A stretch of DNA of 64,000 nucleotides. Origin: Desulforegulaceae bacterium (lineage in GTDB: Bacteria; Desulfobacterota; Desulfobacteria; Desulfobacterales; JACKCP01). The position numbers and the translations under genes are program-made. The notes beneath the pieces are model-generated. The model ran no database searches and was not told the origin of the DNA. It saw only the letters and a program-made list of their open reading frames with translations. Positions 42,864 through 52,114 of the stretch are shown in pieces (position 1 is the first letter of the stretch; each line of letters opens with the position of its first letter). Location of the stretch: contig JAVETN010000007.1 of NCBI GenBank assembly GCA_034006035.1, positions 62,001-126,000 on the forward strand, in the 5' to 3' direction.

Positions 42864-43834
42864 TGACTCCTTTAAAAAACAAAACCCATCTTTTATTTTA
42901 TTTTGGCATATTTCTTTTATCAGGATTAACTTCACCTTTTTTTGGCTCTTCAGAAATTTCATTAAAAGAAATAATAACAAACCCTGAAGGAGCTGATTTT
43001 CTAATTCTTTTTTATCAAAGAATTCCTAGAATTATAACAGGGCTTTTATGCGGAGCAGGGCTTGGAGTTACAGGAGCCTGTCTTCAGGTTGTTTTAAAAA
43101 ACCCTCTTGCAGAACCCTATGTCCTTGGTATTTCGGGGATAAGTTCACTTTTTTTGAGTTTTTCAATTATTGTTTTAAACGGGCTTATACCTTCTGGGAT
43201 AGCATCTTTAACCGGAGCTCTTTTAGCTGTTTTTATAATTGATTTTTCCTTTAGGGCATTTAAGTCAGATTCCGATTCCACAATCCTTGCAGGTGTAAGT
43301 TTAAATATTTTATCAGCTTCTTTAATTATGTTTTTAAAGTATTTTGCTTCTCCAAATAAGCTTGTAGCTGTTGAACGATGGTTTATGGGAAACCTTGATG
43401 TTATTGGATATGACAATTTAATCTGGCTTTTTTTAATTTGTTTTTCAGGGATTTTATTGGTTTTTTTCAAAGCTGAAGAATTAAATATAATGGGCTTTGA
43501 TGTAAATTTAGCAGTTTCAAGGGGAATAAACCCAGTAAAAATAAGAAGAATTATTTATTTTGCCACAGGTTTAATAACTGCTGGAGTTGTTTGGATAGCT
43601 GGTCCTGTTGGCTTTGTGGGGTTAATAATTCCACACATTGTAAAAAGTATTTCAGGAAATGAAATGAAAACCGTAATTTTGGGAAGTGCTTTTCTTGGCG
43701 GCGGTTTTTTAGTTTTATGTGATATTTTTTCAAGGATTTTAATTGCTCCAGCAGAACTTCCTGTTGGGATTATCACCTCAATAAGCGGAGCACCTGTTTT
43801 TTTGTATATTTTGTTTAGGATGAAAAAAAAATAA
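42863..43834 (+). CDS. btuC: Cobalamin ABC transporter permease
   Basis: 323 residues with about ten TM helices, FecCD family. Signature phrases: RIPRIITGLLCGAGLGVTGA, LKNPLAEPYVLGISG, AGPVGFVGLIIPHIVKS and ELPVGIITSISGAPVF. Pairs with BtuD as the inner-membrane channel. Its start overlaps the btuD stop by one base (TAATG). Confidence 0.93.
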   Translation: MTPLKNKTHLLFYFGIFLLSGLTSPFFGSSEISLKEIITNPEGADFLILFYQRIPRIITGLLCGAGLGVTGACLQVVLKNPLAEPYVLGISGISSLFLSFSIIVLNGLIPSGIASLTGALLAVFIIDFSFRAFKSDSDSTILAGVSLNILSASLIMFLKYFASPNKLVAVERWFMGNLDVIGYDNLIWLFLICFSGILLVFFKAEELNIMGFDVNLAVSRGINPVKIRRIIYFATGLITAGVVWIAGPVGFVGLIIPHIVKSISGNEMKTVILGSAFLGGGFLVLCDIFSRILIAPAELPVGIITSISGAPVFLYILFRMKKK

Positions 43835-43860
43835 TATTTATAAATAATAAGGAGAAAAGT

Positions 43861-44724
43861 ATGAAAAAATTTACACTTATTTTAATTAGTTTACTTTTAT
43901 TTGGTTTTAAGCCTGGTTTTGCAGGGGATGTTTGTACTTTTGAATCTTTTTTTACAGAAGACGACATTCATTTTGAGTCCACAGAAGTTAAAAATTTCAA
44001 ATCACAGGATTTTACTTTTTCCTATGAAGGTACAGACTGGGAAGGAGGAATGTTTTCATGGACAGGTTTTGCCTGGTCATCTCACAGGGACACTTTTACT
44101 AAAAGTTTTGAAAATCAGTATAGTGCAATAACAAAATATGGTTACGATAAAAGTGATGTTTATTGTATTGCATATCCAAATAGTGAAGATTTTATTTTAC
44201 TGGATGAAGAATCTGAAATTTCAGGGTTTTATGTGACAAATACAACTTATGCATATTATTCAATGCTTGAAGGTGATGGTTTTGCAAAAAGATTTGGAGG
44301 TGATTCAGGAGCTGACTCAGATTTTTTCAAACTTACTATTGAAGGCTATAATAATTCTAATTCAAAAACAGGTGAAGTCCATTTTTATCTTGCTGATTAC
44401 AGATTTGCTGATAATTCAAAAGACTATATTGTTGATGATTGGGAATGGGTTGATTTGTCTTCCCTTGGAAAGGTTAAAAAGCTTAAGTTTTCACTTTCTT
44501 CATCAGATGAAGGTGATTTTGGAATGAATACACCCGGATATTTTGCAATGGATAATTTAAACGGGAAAGTTTCTTCGAGTTCAGATAGTGATAATTTTAT
44601 ATCATGTTTTATTTCAGGGCTGGAAATTCCCGGTGAATTAAATAAAAAAAATATTTTCTTTTTTGCTTTTGTTTCATTGTTTTTACTTTTTGTATCCATA
44701 AAAAGAGAGAAAAATGAAGATTAA
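43861..44724 (+). CDS. DUF4465 surface protein in the B12 operon
   Basis: 287 residues: signal peptide (to ~21), a DUF4465 domain (~25-245) with FTFSYEGTDWEGGMFSWTGF, GFYVTNTTYAYYSMLEGDGF, FGGDSGADSDFFKL and TPGYFAMDNLNG, then a C-terminal hydrophobic helix followed by KREKNED, a sorting-tail layout. Its place between btuC and btuB under a B12 riboswitch makes a cobalamin-capture role likely; Bacteroides surface B12-binding proteins are a precedent. Its 3' end overlaps btuB by 11 bases. Confidence 0.85.
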   Translation: MKKFTLILISLLLFGFKPGFAGDVCTFESFFTEDDIHFESTEVKNFKSQDFTFSYEGTDWEGGMFSWTGFAWSSHRDTFTKSFENQYSAITKYGYDKSDVYCIAYPNSEDFILLDEESEISGFYVTNTTYAYYSMLEGDGFAKRFGGDSGADSDFFKLTIEGYNNSNSKTGEVHFYLADYRFADNSKDYIVDDWEWVDLSSLGKVKKLKFSLSSSDEGDFGMNTPGYFAMDNLNGKVSSSSDSDNFISCFISGLEIPGELNKKNIFFFAFVSLFLLFVSIKREKNED

Positions 44725-46657
44725 ACTTTTAATTTTTAATTTAATTTTATTTTTCCCTTTAATTTGCTTTGCCAAGGTTCCCAGCCTTTTTCTTGACGAA
44801 ATTATTGTTGAGGAAAAGGCTTTATTTGAGTCTGATAAAAAATCAGGTCTTAATACCATAATTACAAGGGAAGAAATTGAAAGAAGGGGATATGTTTCTC
44901 TTTTTAATCTTCTTGAAAAGGAAAACTCAATTTCCATAAGATCTGATTCAGGCTCAGAAAAATTTTCTGTTATTGATTTACGGGGAATGGGTGAAGCTTC
45001 AGGTTCCAATGTTTTAATTTTAGTGGATGGAGAAATAATCAATTCTTCAGATATGGCAGGGGCTGATTTAAATGATATTCCTGCCCATCTTATAGAGTCT
45101 GTTGAAATTATAAGGGGAAGCGGAGGAGTTTTAAATGGAGGCGGTGCTGTTTCCGGCGTGATTAAAATAAAAACAATTGAACCCCAAAAAGATCAAGCTG
45201 TTTTTAATTTTAATTATGGCTCTTATAATACATCTGAAAAATCCCTTTTTCTTTCACACAAAGATAAAGTTCAGGCTTTGTCTTTAAGCTCAGTTTTTTA
45301 TGACACAGATGGTTATAGGGATAATGGTTTTTATGAAAAATCCAATGCTTTGGTTAAATATGAAAATAACTACTTAGATTCAATGAAGTTTAATTTAACT
45401 GGTTTTGTTTTAAAAGATAAATACGGTCTTCCAGGAGCTGTTTCAATAGATAATTCAGATGATGAAAATCAAAGAAAAAAAACCAATTTTCCCTTTGATA
45501 ATGGTTCAACCCATAGAAAAAAAATAGGATTTGGGCTTACAAAAGATTTTTATAAGTACGGAAGTGTAAACATCTCAAGGGGATATTCCTATAAAGATAA
45601 TGACTATTTAATGGGATATTCTCCCCTTATTGAAATACAAGATCAGACTGACTCAATTTCATCTGTTTCCAAGGATTTAAGAATTTCTTATAATTTTGAC
45701 AAGGGTGATTTTTCTTTGGTTTCAGGTTTTGACTGGTTTTTTGATGATTATATAAGAAGATCCCAAGTTCAAAATGAAAGAAAAAATGGGCAGCTTGATT
45801 CAAAGGATATTTATTTGGCTGGGTTTTTAAAAAAAGAAAAATTTAAACTTAATTTGGGATTTAGATATTCTTCTTCAAGCTCAAAATTTCGTAATGATGA
45901 GCTTAAAAATGGAAGAGGAATTAAAGGAGATCTTTTAAAAGAAGATTATAATAATAATGCTGCAGAATTTGGAATAACCTATTTACCTTTTGATTTACCT
46001 TTGGAATTGTTTGCCTTGTTTTCAAAGTCTTTTAGAAATCCAAATATAGATGAGCTTGGGTTTTCTTCGGGAAGTTTAAGACCCCAAAAATCATTTAATT
46101 ATGAAACAGGATTAAGGTTTTTTCCTTCTTATTTTTTCAGAGCAGAAGCTTCCTTTTTTTATTTGAAAACAAATGATGAAATTTATTATGGAGAAGATAA
46201 AAGCGGAGGAAGATTTAATAAAAATTATGGAGATTCTACCATAAGAAAAGGAATTGATTTAAATTTAAAATTTAATTTATCAACTAAACTTTATGCTTCT
46301 ACAGGAATAAGTTTAATCAGTGCAGAGTTTGAAGATTCAGGAGAAGAAATTCCCCTTGTATCTGACTTTAATTACTTTGCCTTTATTGAATATGAGCCCT
46401 TTGAAAATTTTTTTGCTACCCTTGATTATTCATATTTTGCCTCAAAAAACCAAGGCTCTGATTTAAGGGGAGATTTGGAAGAAATTCCCTCATACAATAC
46501 AACAGACCTTTCTTTAAGATATAAAATTAAAAATTTATCAGTTTTTGTAAAAGTAAAAAATATTTTCAATGAAAAATATTTTACTTCAGCCTATGAAAAT
46601 TCTTGTTACCCCATGGCTGAAAGAAATTTTATATCTGGAATTAAACTGGAGTTTTAA
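44714..46657 (+). CDS. btuB: TonB-dependent cobalamin receptor
   Basis: 647 residues. Signal peptide (~1-18), a short TonB-box region near DEIIVEEKALF, plug domain (~35-150: ITREEIERRGYVSLFNLLEK, DLRGMGEASGSNVLILVDGE, SVEIIRGSGGVLNGGGAVSG) and a 22-strand-type barrel ending in Phe (GIKLEF). The B12 assignment rests on the riboswitch and btuFDC upstream. TonB/ExbBD are not in the window. Confidence 0.88.
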   Translation: MKIKLLIFNLILFFPLICFAKVPSLFLDEIIVEEKALFESDKKSGLNTIITREEIERRGYVSLFNLLEKENSISIRSDSGSEKFSVIDLRGMGEASGSNVLILVDGEIINSSDMAGADLNDIPAHLIESVEIIRGSGGVLNGGGAVSGVIKIKTIEPQKDQAVFNFNYGSYNTSEKSLFLSHKDKVQALSLSSVFYDTDGYRDNGFYEKSNALVKYENNYLDSMKFNLTGFVLKDKYGLPGAVSIDNSDDENQRKKTNFPFDNGSTHRKKIGFGLTKDFYKYGSVNISRGYSYKDNDYLMGYSPLIEIQDQTDSISSVSKDLRISYNFDKGDFSLVSGFDWFFDDYIRRSQVQNERKNGQLDSKDIYLAGFLKKEKFKLNLGFRYSSSSSKFRNDELKNGRGIKGDLLKEDYNNNAAEFGITYLPFDLPLELFALFSKSFRNPNIDELGFSSGSLRPQKSFNYETGLRFFPSYFFRAEASFFYLKTNDEIYYGEDKSGGRFNKNYGDSTIRKGIDLNLKFNLSTKLYASTGISLISAEFEDSGEEIPLVSDFNYFAFIEYEPFENFFATLDYSYFASKNQGSDLRGDLEEIPSYNTTDLSLRYKIKNLSVFVKVKNIFNEKYFTSAYENSCYPMAERNFISGIKLEF

Positions 46658-47467
46658 ATGAATAGAGTTTTATTGTTTTTCCTAATTTTTTTATCATGTT
46701 TTTCTTTTGCTTTTGCAGGTGAGTTTGCCCCCGCAGCTGAAAAGCCTGGTTCACTTGCTGTAAAACTTGGAGATCCCAAAATTTTAAACTGGGCAAGTGG
46801 TTATCGTGATTATTTACCAGGTGATAATTTAAATGATATTTGGACAGATACTTCAAAAGCCATTGGTCCAGCTTCAGGGAATAGTTATGATGTGGTATCC
46901 CTTGGAGAAGGCGGAGAAATAACCCTTATTTTTAATGAACCAATCAAAAATAAGGAAGGTTTTGATTTTGCTGTATTTGAAAATTCCTTTTCAGATGGTT
47001 TTCTTGAGCTTGCAGAGGTTTTTGTATCAACAAATGGGGATGATTTTATTGGGTTTGATACTTTTTCCAATACACCCAAACTTGTTTCAGGCTATGGAAC
47101 AATAAATCCTGAAAATATTAAAAATTTTGCAGGTAAATACAGGAAAGGATATGGAACTTGTTTTGATCTTGAAGAATTAAAAGAAAAACCTTTTATTTTA
47201 TCAGGCGTTGTCGATTTAGATGAAATAAAATATATCAAAATAAAAGATATAATTGGTGATGGAAGAATTAAGGATTCAAGGGGAAATCCAGTCTATGATC
47301 CATATCCTACCCATGGCAGTGCAGGATTTGATCTTGACGGAGTATGTTCTCTTGACGGACTTGTTATAAGTTTTACTGAAAAAGATAATCAGGAAAAAAA
47401 TAAAGAGTATTCCAGCGAGGGATTTGGGAATGAAGGCGGATGTTTTATTGGTTTGTTGTTTAATTAA
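46658..47467 (+). CDS. Secreted protein of the B12 operon, unknown
   Basis: 269 residues with a signal peptide (to ~20). The body looks like a compact beta-sandwich: SLGEGGEITLIFNEPI, GFDFAVFENSFSDGF, AEVFVSTNGDDFIGF, YIKIKDIIGDGRIKDSRGNP and YPTHGSAGFDLDGV. Similar cell-surface proteins of unknown role exist in other bacteria. It starts at the base after btuB, last gene of the operon, so a B12-linked surface role is inferred. No clear terminator follows; 47468-47665 shows no gene. Confidence 0.75.
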   Translation: MNRVLLFFLIFLSCFSFAFAGEFAPAAEKPGSLAVKLGDPKILNWASGYRDYLPGDNLNDIWTDTSKAIGPASGNSYDVVSLGEGGEITLIFNEPIKNKEGFDFAVFENSFSDGFLELAEVFVSTNGDDFIGFDTFSNTPKLVSGYGTINPENIKNFAGKYRKGYGTCFDLEELKEKPFILSGVVDLDEIKYIKIKDIIGDGRIKDSRGNPVYDPYPTHGSAGFDLDGVCSLDGLVISFTEKDNQEKNKEYSSEGFGNEGGCFIGLLFN

Positions 47468-47665
47468 AATTTGAACCAGGGTTGTTTTTTAATCTTATCT
47501 CGTGCATATTATTAACTTGGATGTTCGCAACTTTAGGTGAATAATTTAGTCTGTTGTCATATCTGAAGCATTTTAGGAATTAAATTAAAAATAAAGTAAA
47601 GATGGATAAAAAAGTAAAATTTTTGTTCCAAGCTATATTTAAAAATAAATAGTGAGGAGAAGTAA

Positions 47666-50326
47666 TTGAAGTCCATTTTAAGTAAATTCAAACTCTTGTT
47701 TCCGTCTAAAAACAAGATCTGTTATGAAGTCATACCTTTTTTTGATGTCTCTTTAGATCTTTTGTGTATTTCAGATTTTGAAGGAAAAATTTTAAAGGTA
47801 AATAAAGCCTGGGAAAAAACTTTGCAATTTAATGAAAAAGATTTTGTAAATACCAACTACCTTAATTTTGTTCATAGCCAGGATAAGGAAAAAACTGTTG
47901 ATGCAATGGAAAAGCTTAGAATCGAGGGGAAATTATTAAACTTCACTAATAGGTATCTAGCTAAAGATGGAACATATAAATATATTGAATGGAAGGCACA
48001 GGTTCATAAAAATTATGTTTATGGTGCAGGTTCTGATGTAACTGATAAGATAAAGGTTCAGCAAAAGTTAAGACAAAGTGAAAACACATATAAGCTTATA
48101 TTTGAAAACTCTCCCCTTGGAATTCTTCATTATGATAATAATGGAATTATAACTAAAATAAATAATAGCTTTGTTGAAACAGTTGGAAGCAGCAAAGAAG
48201 TTTTGTTAGGTCTTGATATGTTGGCTCTTAAAGATAATAGAATTTTATGGGCTGTGAAAAACTCACTTGAAAAACAATTAGTTTCAAGGCTTGAAATAGT
48301 TTATTCAGCTGAGACATCAAGTAATGTCAGGCCTGTAAGAATTCTTTTTGCACCTATAATCACCATTTCTGGAGATATAAACGGTGGAGTTGGAATAATT
48401 GAAGATATCAGTGAAAGGGTAGAGTCTGAAAAAAAAGTTAAGGAAAGTTTAAACAAATACCTTTTTATTTTTGAGCAGGCAGCAGACGGTATTTTGGTTG
48501 GAAATGAAAAAGGGATAATCATAGATGCAAATCCAAGTATTTGCAAAATGACTGGATATTTGAAAGAAGAACTTCTTGGAAAAGAAATTTCTTTTCTTTT
48601 TTTAGATAAAAACCTTGAAAAAAAGCCGCTTGATTATAGTTCTATTCTTAAGGGCGAGTCTATTTTATCCCAGAGAATAATTAAAACAAAAAACGGCTCT
48701 TTGATTTATATTGAGATGAATTCAAAAAAAGTCGGGGATGGAAGGCTTCAGACCTATATCAGGGATATAACAGAGAGAATAACAAGTGAGGAAAAATTAA
48801 GAAAAAGTGAAGAGGATTTAAGAATAACTCTTAATTCCATAGGAGATGGAGTTATAGCTGTTGATATGGAATTTAAGATTACAAAAATGAATCCAGTAGC
48901 TGAGGAAATGACTGGATGGAAATTAGAAGAAGCTCTTGGCCATAAAATTGATTTGGTTTTTAATATAAAAGATTCAATCACATCTAAAAAAGCAGAAAAT
49001 CCTGTTTATTCAGCAGTTAATACAGGAAAAAGCGTTGAACTGAAAAACTCACCCATTCTTTATTCAAAAGATGGAAGGGAATATTATATTTCAGATTCAG
49101 CCTCTCCAATCAAAGATCAAAATTCTGATATTATTGGGTCAGTCCTTGTTTTCAGGGATGTTACAGAACAGTATTTTTTAAAGGAAAGACTAAGGCATTC
49201 TGAAAAAATGGAAGCCATAGGTCAGCTTACAGGCGGCATTGCCCATGATTATAACAATATGCTTTCAGGAATTTTTGGGGGAGTTGAGCTTTTGGAGAAA
49301 GCTAAAACCCCTGAAGACTTTTCCAGGTATATTGAAATTATAAAAAAGGCTGCCCAAAGAACCTCAGAATTGAATGCCAAACTTTTATCCTTTGGAAGAA
49401 AATCCGATCTTGTTTTTTCACCTGTTAATATTAATGAGGCTGTTGAAAATACAATTGATATTTTAAAATATACTCTTGATAGAAAAATCAGGATAAGTTT
49501 TGAAAAAGAAAAAGATGAAATTATAGTCAATGGAAGTTTATCCCAATTGCAAAATGTTTTTATGAATCTTGGAATAAACTCAGGGTTTTCAATGAAAAAC
49601 GGGGGCCAGCTTGTTTTTGAAACTAGGGTTTTATATCTTGATGAAAATTATTTTAAAGTAATTCCAGGAGAATTTTCACCTGGGTATTATGCACTTATAA
49701 GTGTTTCAGACCAGGGCGAGGGTATTCCTCAGGAATACAGGGCAAAGATTTTTGAACCTTTTTTTACAACAAAAAACGAAAAACAAGGTTCGGGATTAGG
49801 TCTTGTCACTTCCTATGGAATAATATCCGAACATAAAGGAATTATTAATTTTTACAGTGAGGAAAATACCGGAACAATTTTTCATATTTATCTTCCAATT
49901 ATTGAATCTCCTCATTTAAATTCTGATAAAAACAATGAACCAACTGAACTTTTGAAAAGAAGCGGAACCATTCTTCTGGTTGAAGATGAAGAAATTGTCA
50001 GGACTATTGTGAGCACAATGCTTTCAGAAATAGGTTTTGATGTTTTTGAAGCAGAAAATGGAAAACATGGATACGAAATTTATAAAAATAATCATGATAA
50101 AATAGATCTGGTTATTCTTGATATGGTCATGCCTGAGATGAACGGAAAAGAATGTTTTTATGCAATAAGAGAGTTTAATCCCGATGCAAAAATAATTTTA
50201 AGTTCCGGATTTTCAAAAGAAGAAGATTTGATTGAACTAAAAGAGCAAGGCCTAAATCGGTTTATAAAAAAGCCGTTTTTTATTTCAGACCTTGGAAAAA
50301 TTCTTAACAAGCTTTTAATCTCTTAG
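47666..50326 (+). CDS. Hybrid sensor histidine kinase with four PAS domains
   Basis: 886 residues, no TM helix, so cytoplasmic. PAS domains at about 25-135, 140-255, 265-375 and 385-500 (each begins with a phrase like YKLIFENSPLGILHYDNNG). The H box is QLTGGIAHDYNNML (~520), N box NLGINSGFSM, G boxes GEGIPQE and GSGLGLVTSYG, and a receiver at ~770-886 with Asp in LVILDMVMPEMNGKE. TTG start with GAGGAGA upstream. No response regulator adjoins it, so output may go through phosphotransfer. Confidence 0.93.
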   Translation: MKSILSKFKLLFPSKNKICYEVIPFFDVSLDLLCISDFEGKILKVNKAWEKTLQFNEKDFVNTNYLNFVHSQDKEKTVDAMEKLRIEGKLLNFTNRYLAKDGTYKYIEWKAQVHKNYVYGAGSDVTDKIKVQQKLRQSENTYKLIFENSPLGILHYDNNGIITKINNSFVETVGSSKEVLLGLDMLALKDNRILWAVKNSLEKQLVSRLEIVYSAETSSNVRPVRILFAPIITISGDINGGVGIIEDISERVESEKKVKESLNKYLFIFEQAADGILVGNEKGIIIDANPSICKMTGYLKEELLGKEISFLFLDKNLEKKPLDYSSILKGESILSQRIIKTKNGSLIYIEMNSKKVGDGRLQTYIRDITERITSEEKLRKSEEDLRITLNSIGDGVIAVDMEFKITKMNPVAEEMTGWKLEEALGHKIDLVFNIKDSITSKKAENPVYSAVNTGKSVELKNSPILYSKDGREYYISDSASPIKDQNSDIIGSVLVFRDVTEQYFLKERLRHSEKMEAIGQLTGGIAHDYNNMLSGIFGGVELLEKAKTPEDFSRYIEIIKKAAQRTSELNAKLLSFGRKSDLVFSPVNINEAVENTIDILKYTLDRKIRISFEKEKDEIIVNGSLSQLQNVFMNLGINSGFSMKNGGQLVFETRVLYLDENYFKVIPGEFSPGYYALISVSDQGEGIPQEYRAKIFEPFFTTKNEKQGSGLGLVTSYGIISEHKGIINFYSEENTGTIFHIYLPIIESPHLNSDKNNEPTELLKRSGTILLVEDEEIVRTIVSTMLSEIGFDVFEAENGKHGYEIYKNNHDKIDLVILDMVMPEMNGKECFYAIREFNPDAKIILSSGFSKEEDLIELKEQGLNRFIKKPFFISDLGKILNKLLIS

Positions 50327-50339
50327 TTTTAAAAAAAGT

Positions 50340-50756
50340 TTATCCAGTTTTTAAAAATTTATTGAGCATGTTTTTTAAAAGAACCCTTTCGTCCAAAGAA
50401 TAGTTTTTTAATAATTCTTCATTTGCTTTTTCCCTTTCAAGAAGAATTTCCTCTTTAAGCTCATCAACTTTTTTTCCAGGGAAAATTCTTGAAACACGTT
50501 TGTCGCTGGGGTCGCTTGTTCTTCTTATCCATCCATGTTCTTCCATTCTTTCAAGAACTCCTGAAACCGTTGCATTATCTGACACAAGTCTTTTGCTTAT
50601 TTCTCCGGGAGTAAGTCCTTCATATTCAACAACAACTTCAAGAATAAGGTGCTGAACAGCTGTAAGCCCATAAGGCTGAAGCTTTTTTTTTAAAAAATTC
50701 TGGGATTTCTGGTTTGCTTTTGCCAGAAGAAATGCAATGCAGTCTGTATACTTCAT
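50340..50756 (-). CDS. MarR-family regulator
   Basis: 138 residues, winged helix-turn-helix: LTPGEISKRLVSDNATVSGV, LERMEEHGWIRRTSDPSDKR. Helical ends form the dimer. No obvious target gene on the same strand; convergent with the hybrid kinase. Ligand unknown. Confidence 0.9.
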   Translation of the reverse strand: MKYTDCIAFLLAKANQKSQNFLKKKLQPYGLTAVQHLILEVVVEYEGLTPGEISKRLVSDNATVSGVLERMEEHGWIRRTSDPSDKRVSRIFPGKKVDELKEEILLEREKANEELLKNYSLDERVLLKNMLNKFLKTG

Positions 50757-51014
50757 TTTTTGTCCTCTTTTCTTTGATTAAATTAAAAATATCCCCAGAC
50801 ATCTAGAGTGTCAAGCTCAAATAGGGTTTTATAAATCTTATTAGGCTTATTAAATCCTGGTTAATGAAGTTAAATTTGATTTAATAAATTTAAAAGGTTT
50901 TAAGTTTTGTGATTTTACCTAAAATATTACTGGTTTTCAGTCTTAGCCTGGTTTATAAACAGGACTGAATTGATTTTCAGATTTGGTGACAATTAATTTT
51001 TAAAAAGGTGTATA

Positions 51015-52067
51015 ATGCAAAAATTTTTGTTTTTGATTTGCTTTTGTATAATTCCATTTTCTTTTTTATCAGCCCGGGATTTAAGTCATGATAAAAATAC
51101 ATTTGAATTTAACTTTTCACAACTTGAAAATTTGGTTCAGGAAGATGAAAAACAAGACTTTATTGAAAAAATAGAAAAAAGTCTTTTAAAATATTTGGAT
51201 TTTAATGAGTTTACTAAAAACAATTTTGATAAAATTGTTAAATACAAGTTTTGGAAAAAAGTTTTAATTTTTTCAGAAAAAGAATTTGTAAAAGAAATAG
51301 CTGAAAACAATAATTATAATAAAACAATTCAAAATTTTGCTCTGGTTCAGGTTAGTGAAGATCTTGAAAAGCTAGATGAAATCTATAATTTTTTTGAAAA
51401 TGAAAAAGATTTAGAAAACAAAAATTACACAAAAAAACAGGCAATCTATGCTCTTTTTAATCAATCTGAAAACTATGAACAATTTAAAAACAATTTAAAG
51501 TCTTTTAAATATATAAAAGCCCTGGATAGTTTTGATGGGTTTTTCCCCAATCACAGCTTTGTTCTTGATTTTAAGGCGGAAATAAAAAAAGAAGAGGAAA
51601 GTTTTCAAGCTGAACTTCAGGAAAAATTAAATAAAGAAAAAAAGAAGCAGATTTATTATTATGGTGGACTTGGGACTTTAGTTTTTATTTTAATCATAGC
51701 TTTGTTTAGTCTTCTAAAGTCAAGAAAAGCTAAAACCACTAAATCTGATAATAATCAAAATCTAAGTTTTAGAGAAACTTTGGAAAATGCCCCTGAAATG
51801 GAACTTTTCAGGGTAACTCATAAAAAAATAGATGATTTGATTAAAAACACCCCAACTCTTGAAGATGCTCTTTTACCCTTTGCCAGTGATTATGGAATAG
51901 ATTTTCAAGATTGTGTTTTAATAAGTGAATACATTCAAAGTAACAGTATGATCACTGTTTCTGGAATTGAAAAACTTAAAGAACTTTGTGCTGATTGTAA
52001 ATCAGGAGTTGTGTATTCAAAAAAAGAAGATGGATTTATAGTTTTGTGCAGAAAAGAAGTTGATTGA
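51015..52067 (+). CDS. Unknown protein with signal peptide and one internal TM
   Basis: 350 residues, not recognised. Signal peptide (~1-20, ending FLSARDL), a Lys/Glu/Asn-rich helical region to ~205, a TM helix (GGLGTLVFILIIALFSLL, ~218-235), then a ~110-residue cytoplasmic domain (EMELFRVTHKKIDDLIKNTP) ending in two Cys (LCADCKSG, VLCRKEVD). Topology: periplasmic helical part and cytoplasmic tail. It is bordered by 258 bp without a gene upstream and a strong terminator downstream. Confidence 0.7.
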   Translation: MQKFLFLICFCIIPFSFLSARDLSHDKNTFEFNFSQLENLVQEDEKQDFIEKIEKSLLKYLDFNEFTKNNFDKIVKYKFWKKVLIFSEKEFVKEIAENNNYNKTIQNFALVQVSEDLEKLDEIYNFFENEKDLENKNYTKKQAIYALFNQSENYEQFKNNLKSFKYIKALDSFDGFFPNHSFVLDFKAEIKKEEESFQAELQEKLNKEKKKQIYYYGGLGTLVFILIIALFSLLKSRKAKTTKSDNNQNLSFRETLENAPEMELFRVTHKKIDDLIKNTPTLEDALLPFASDYGIDFQDCVLISEYIQSNSMITVSGIEKLKELCADCKSGVVYSKKEDGFIVLCRKEVD

Positions 52068-52076
52068 TTTTATTAT

Positions 52077-52106
52077 CCCGGCTTCCGTTTTAACCTGGAA
52101 GCCGGG
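52077..52106. terminator. Bidirectional terminator
   Basis: 10-bp GC-rich stem CCCGGCTTCC/GGAAGCCGGG (52077-52086, 52097-52106) with A/T-rich flanks on both sides, between two convergent genes. Confidence 0.85.
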
Positions 52107-52114
52107 TAGTAAAA

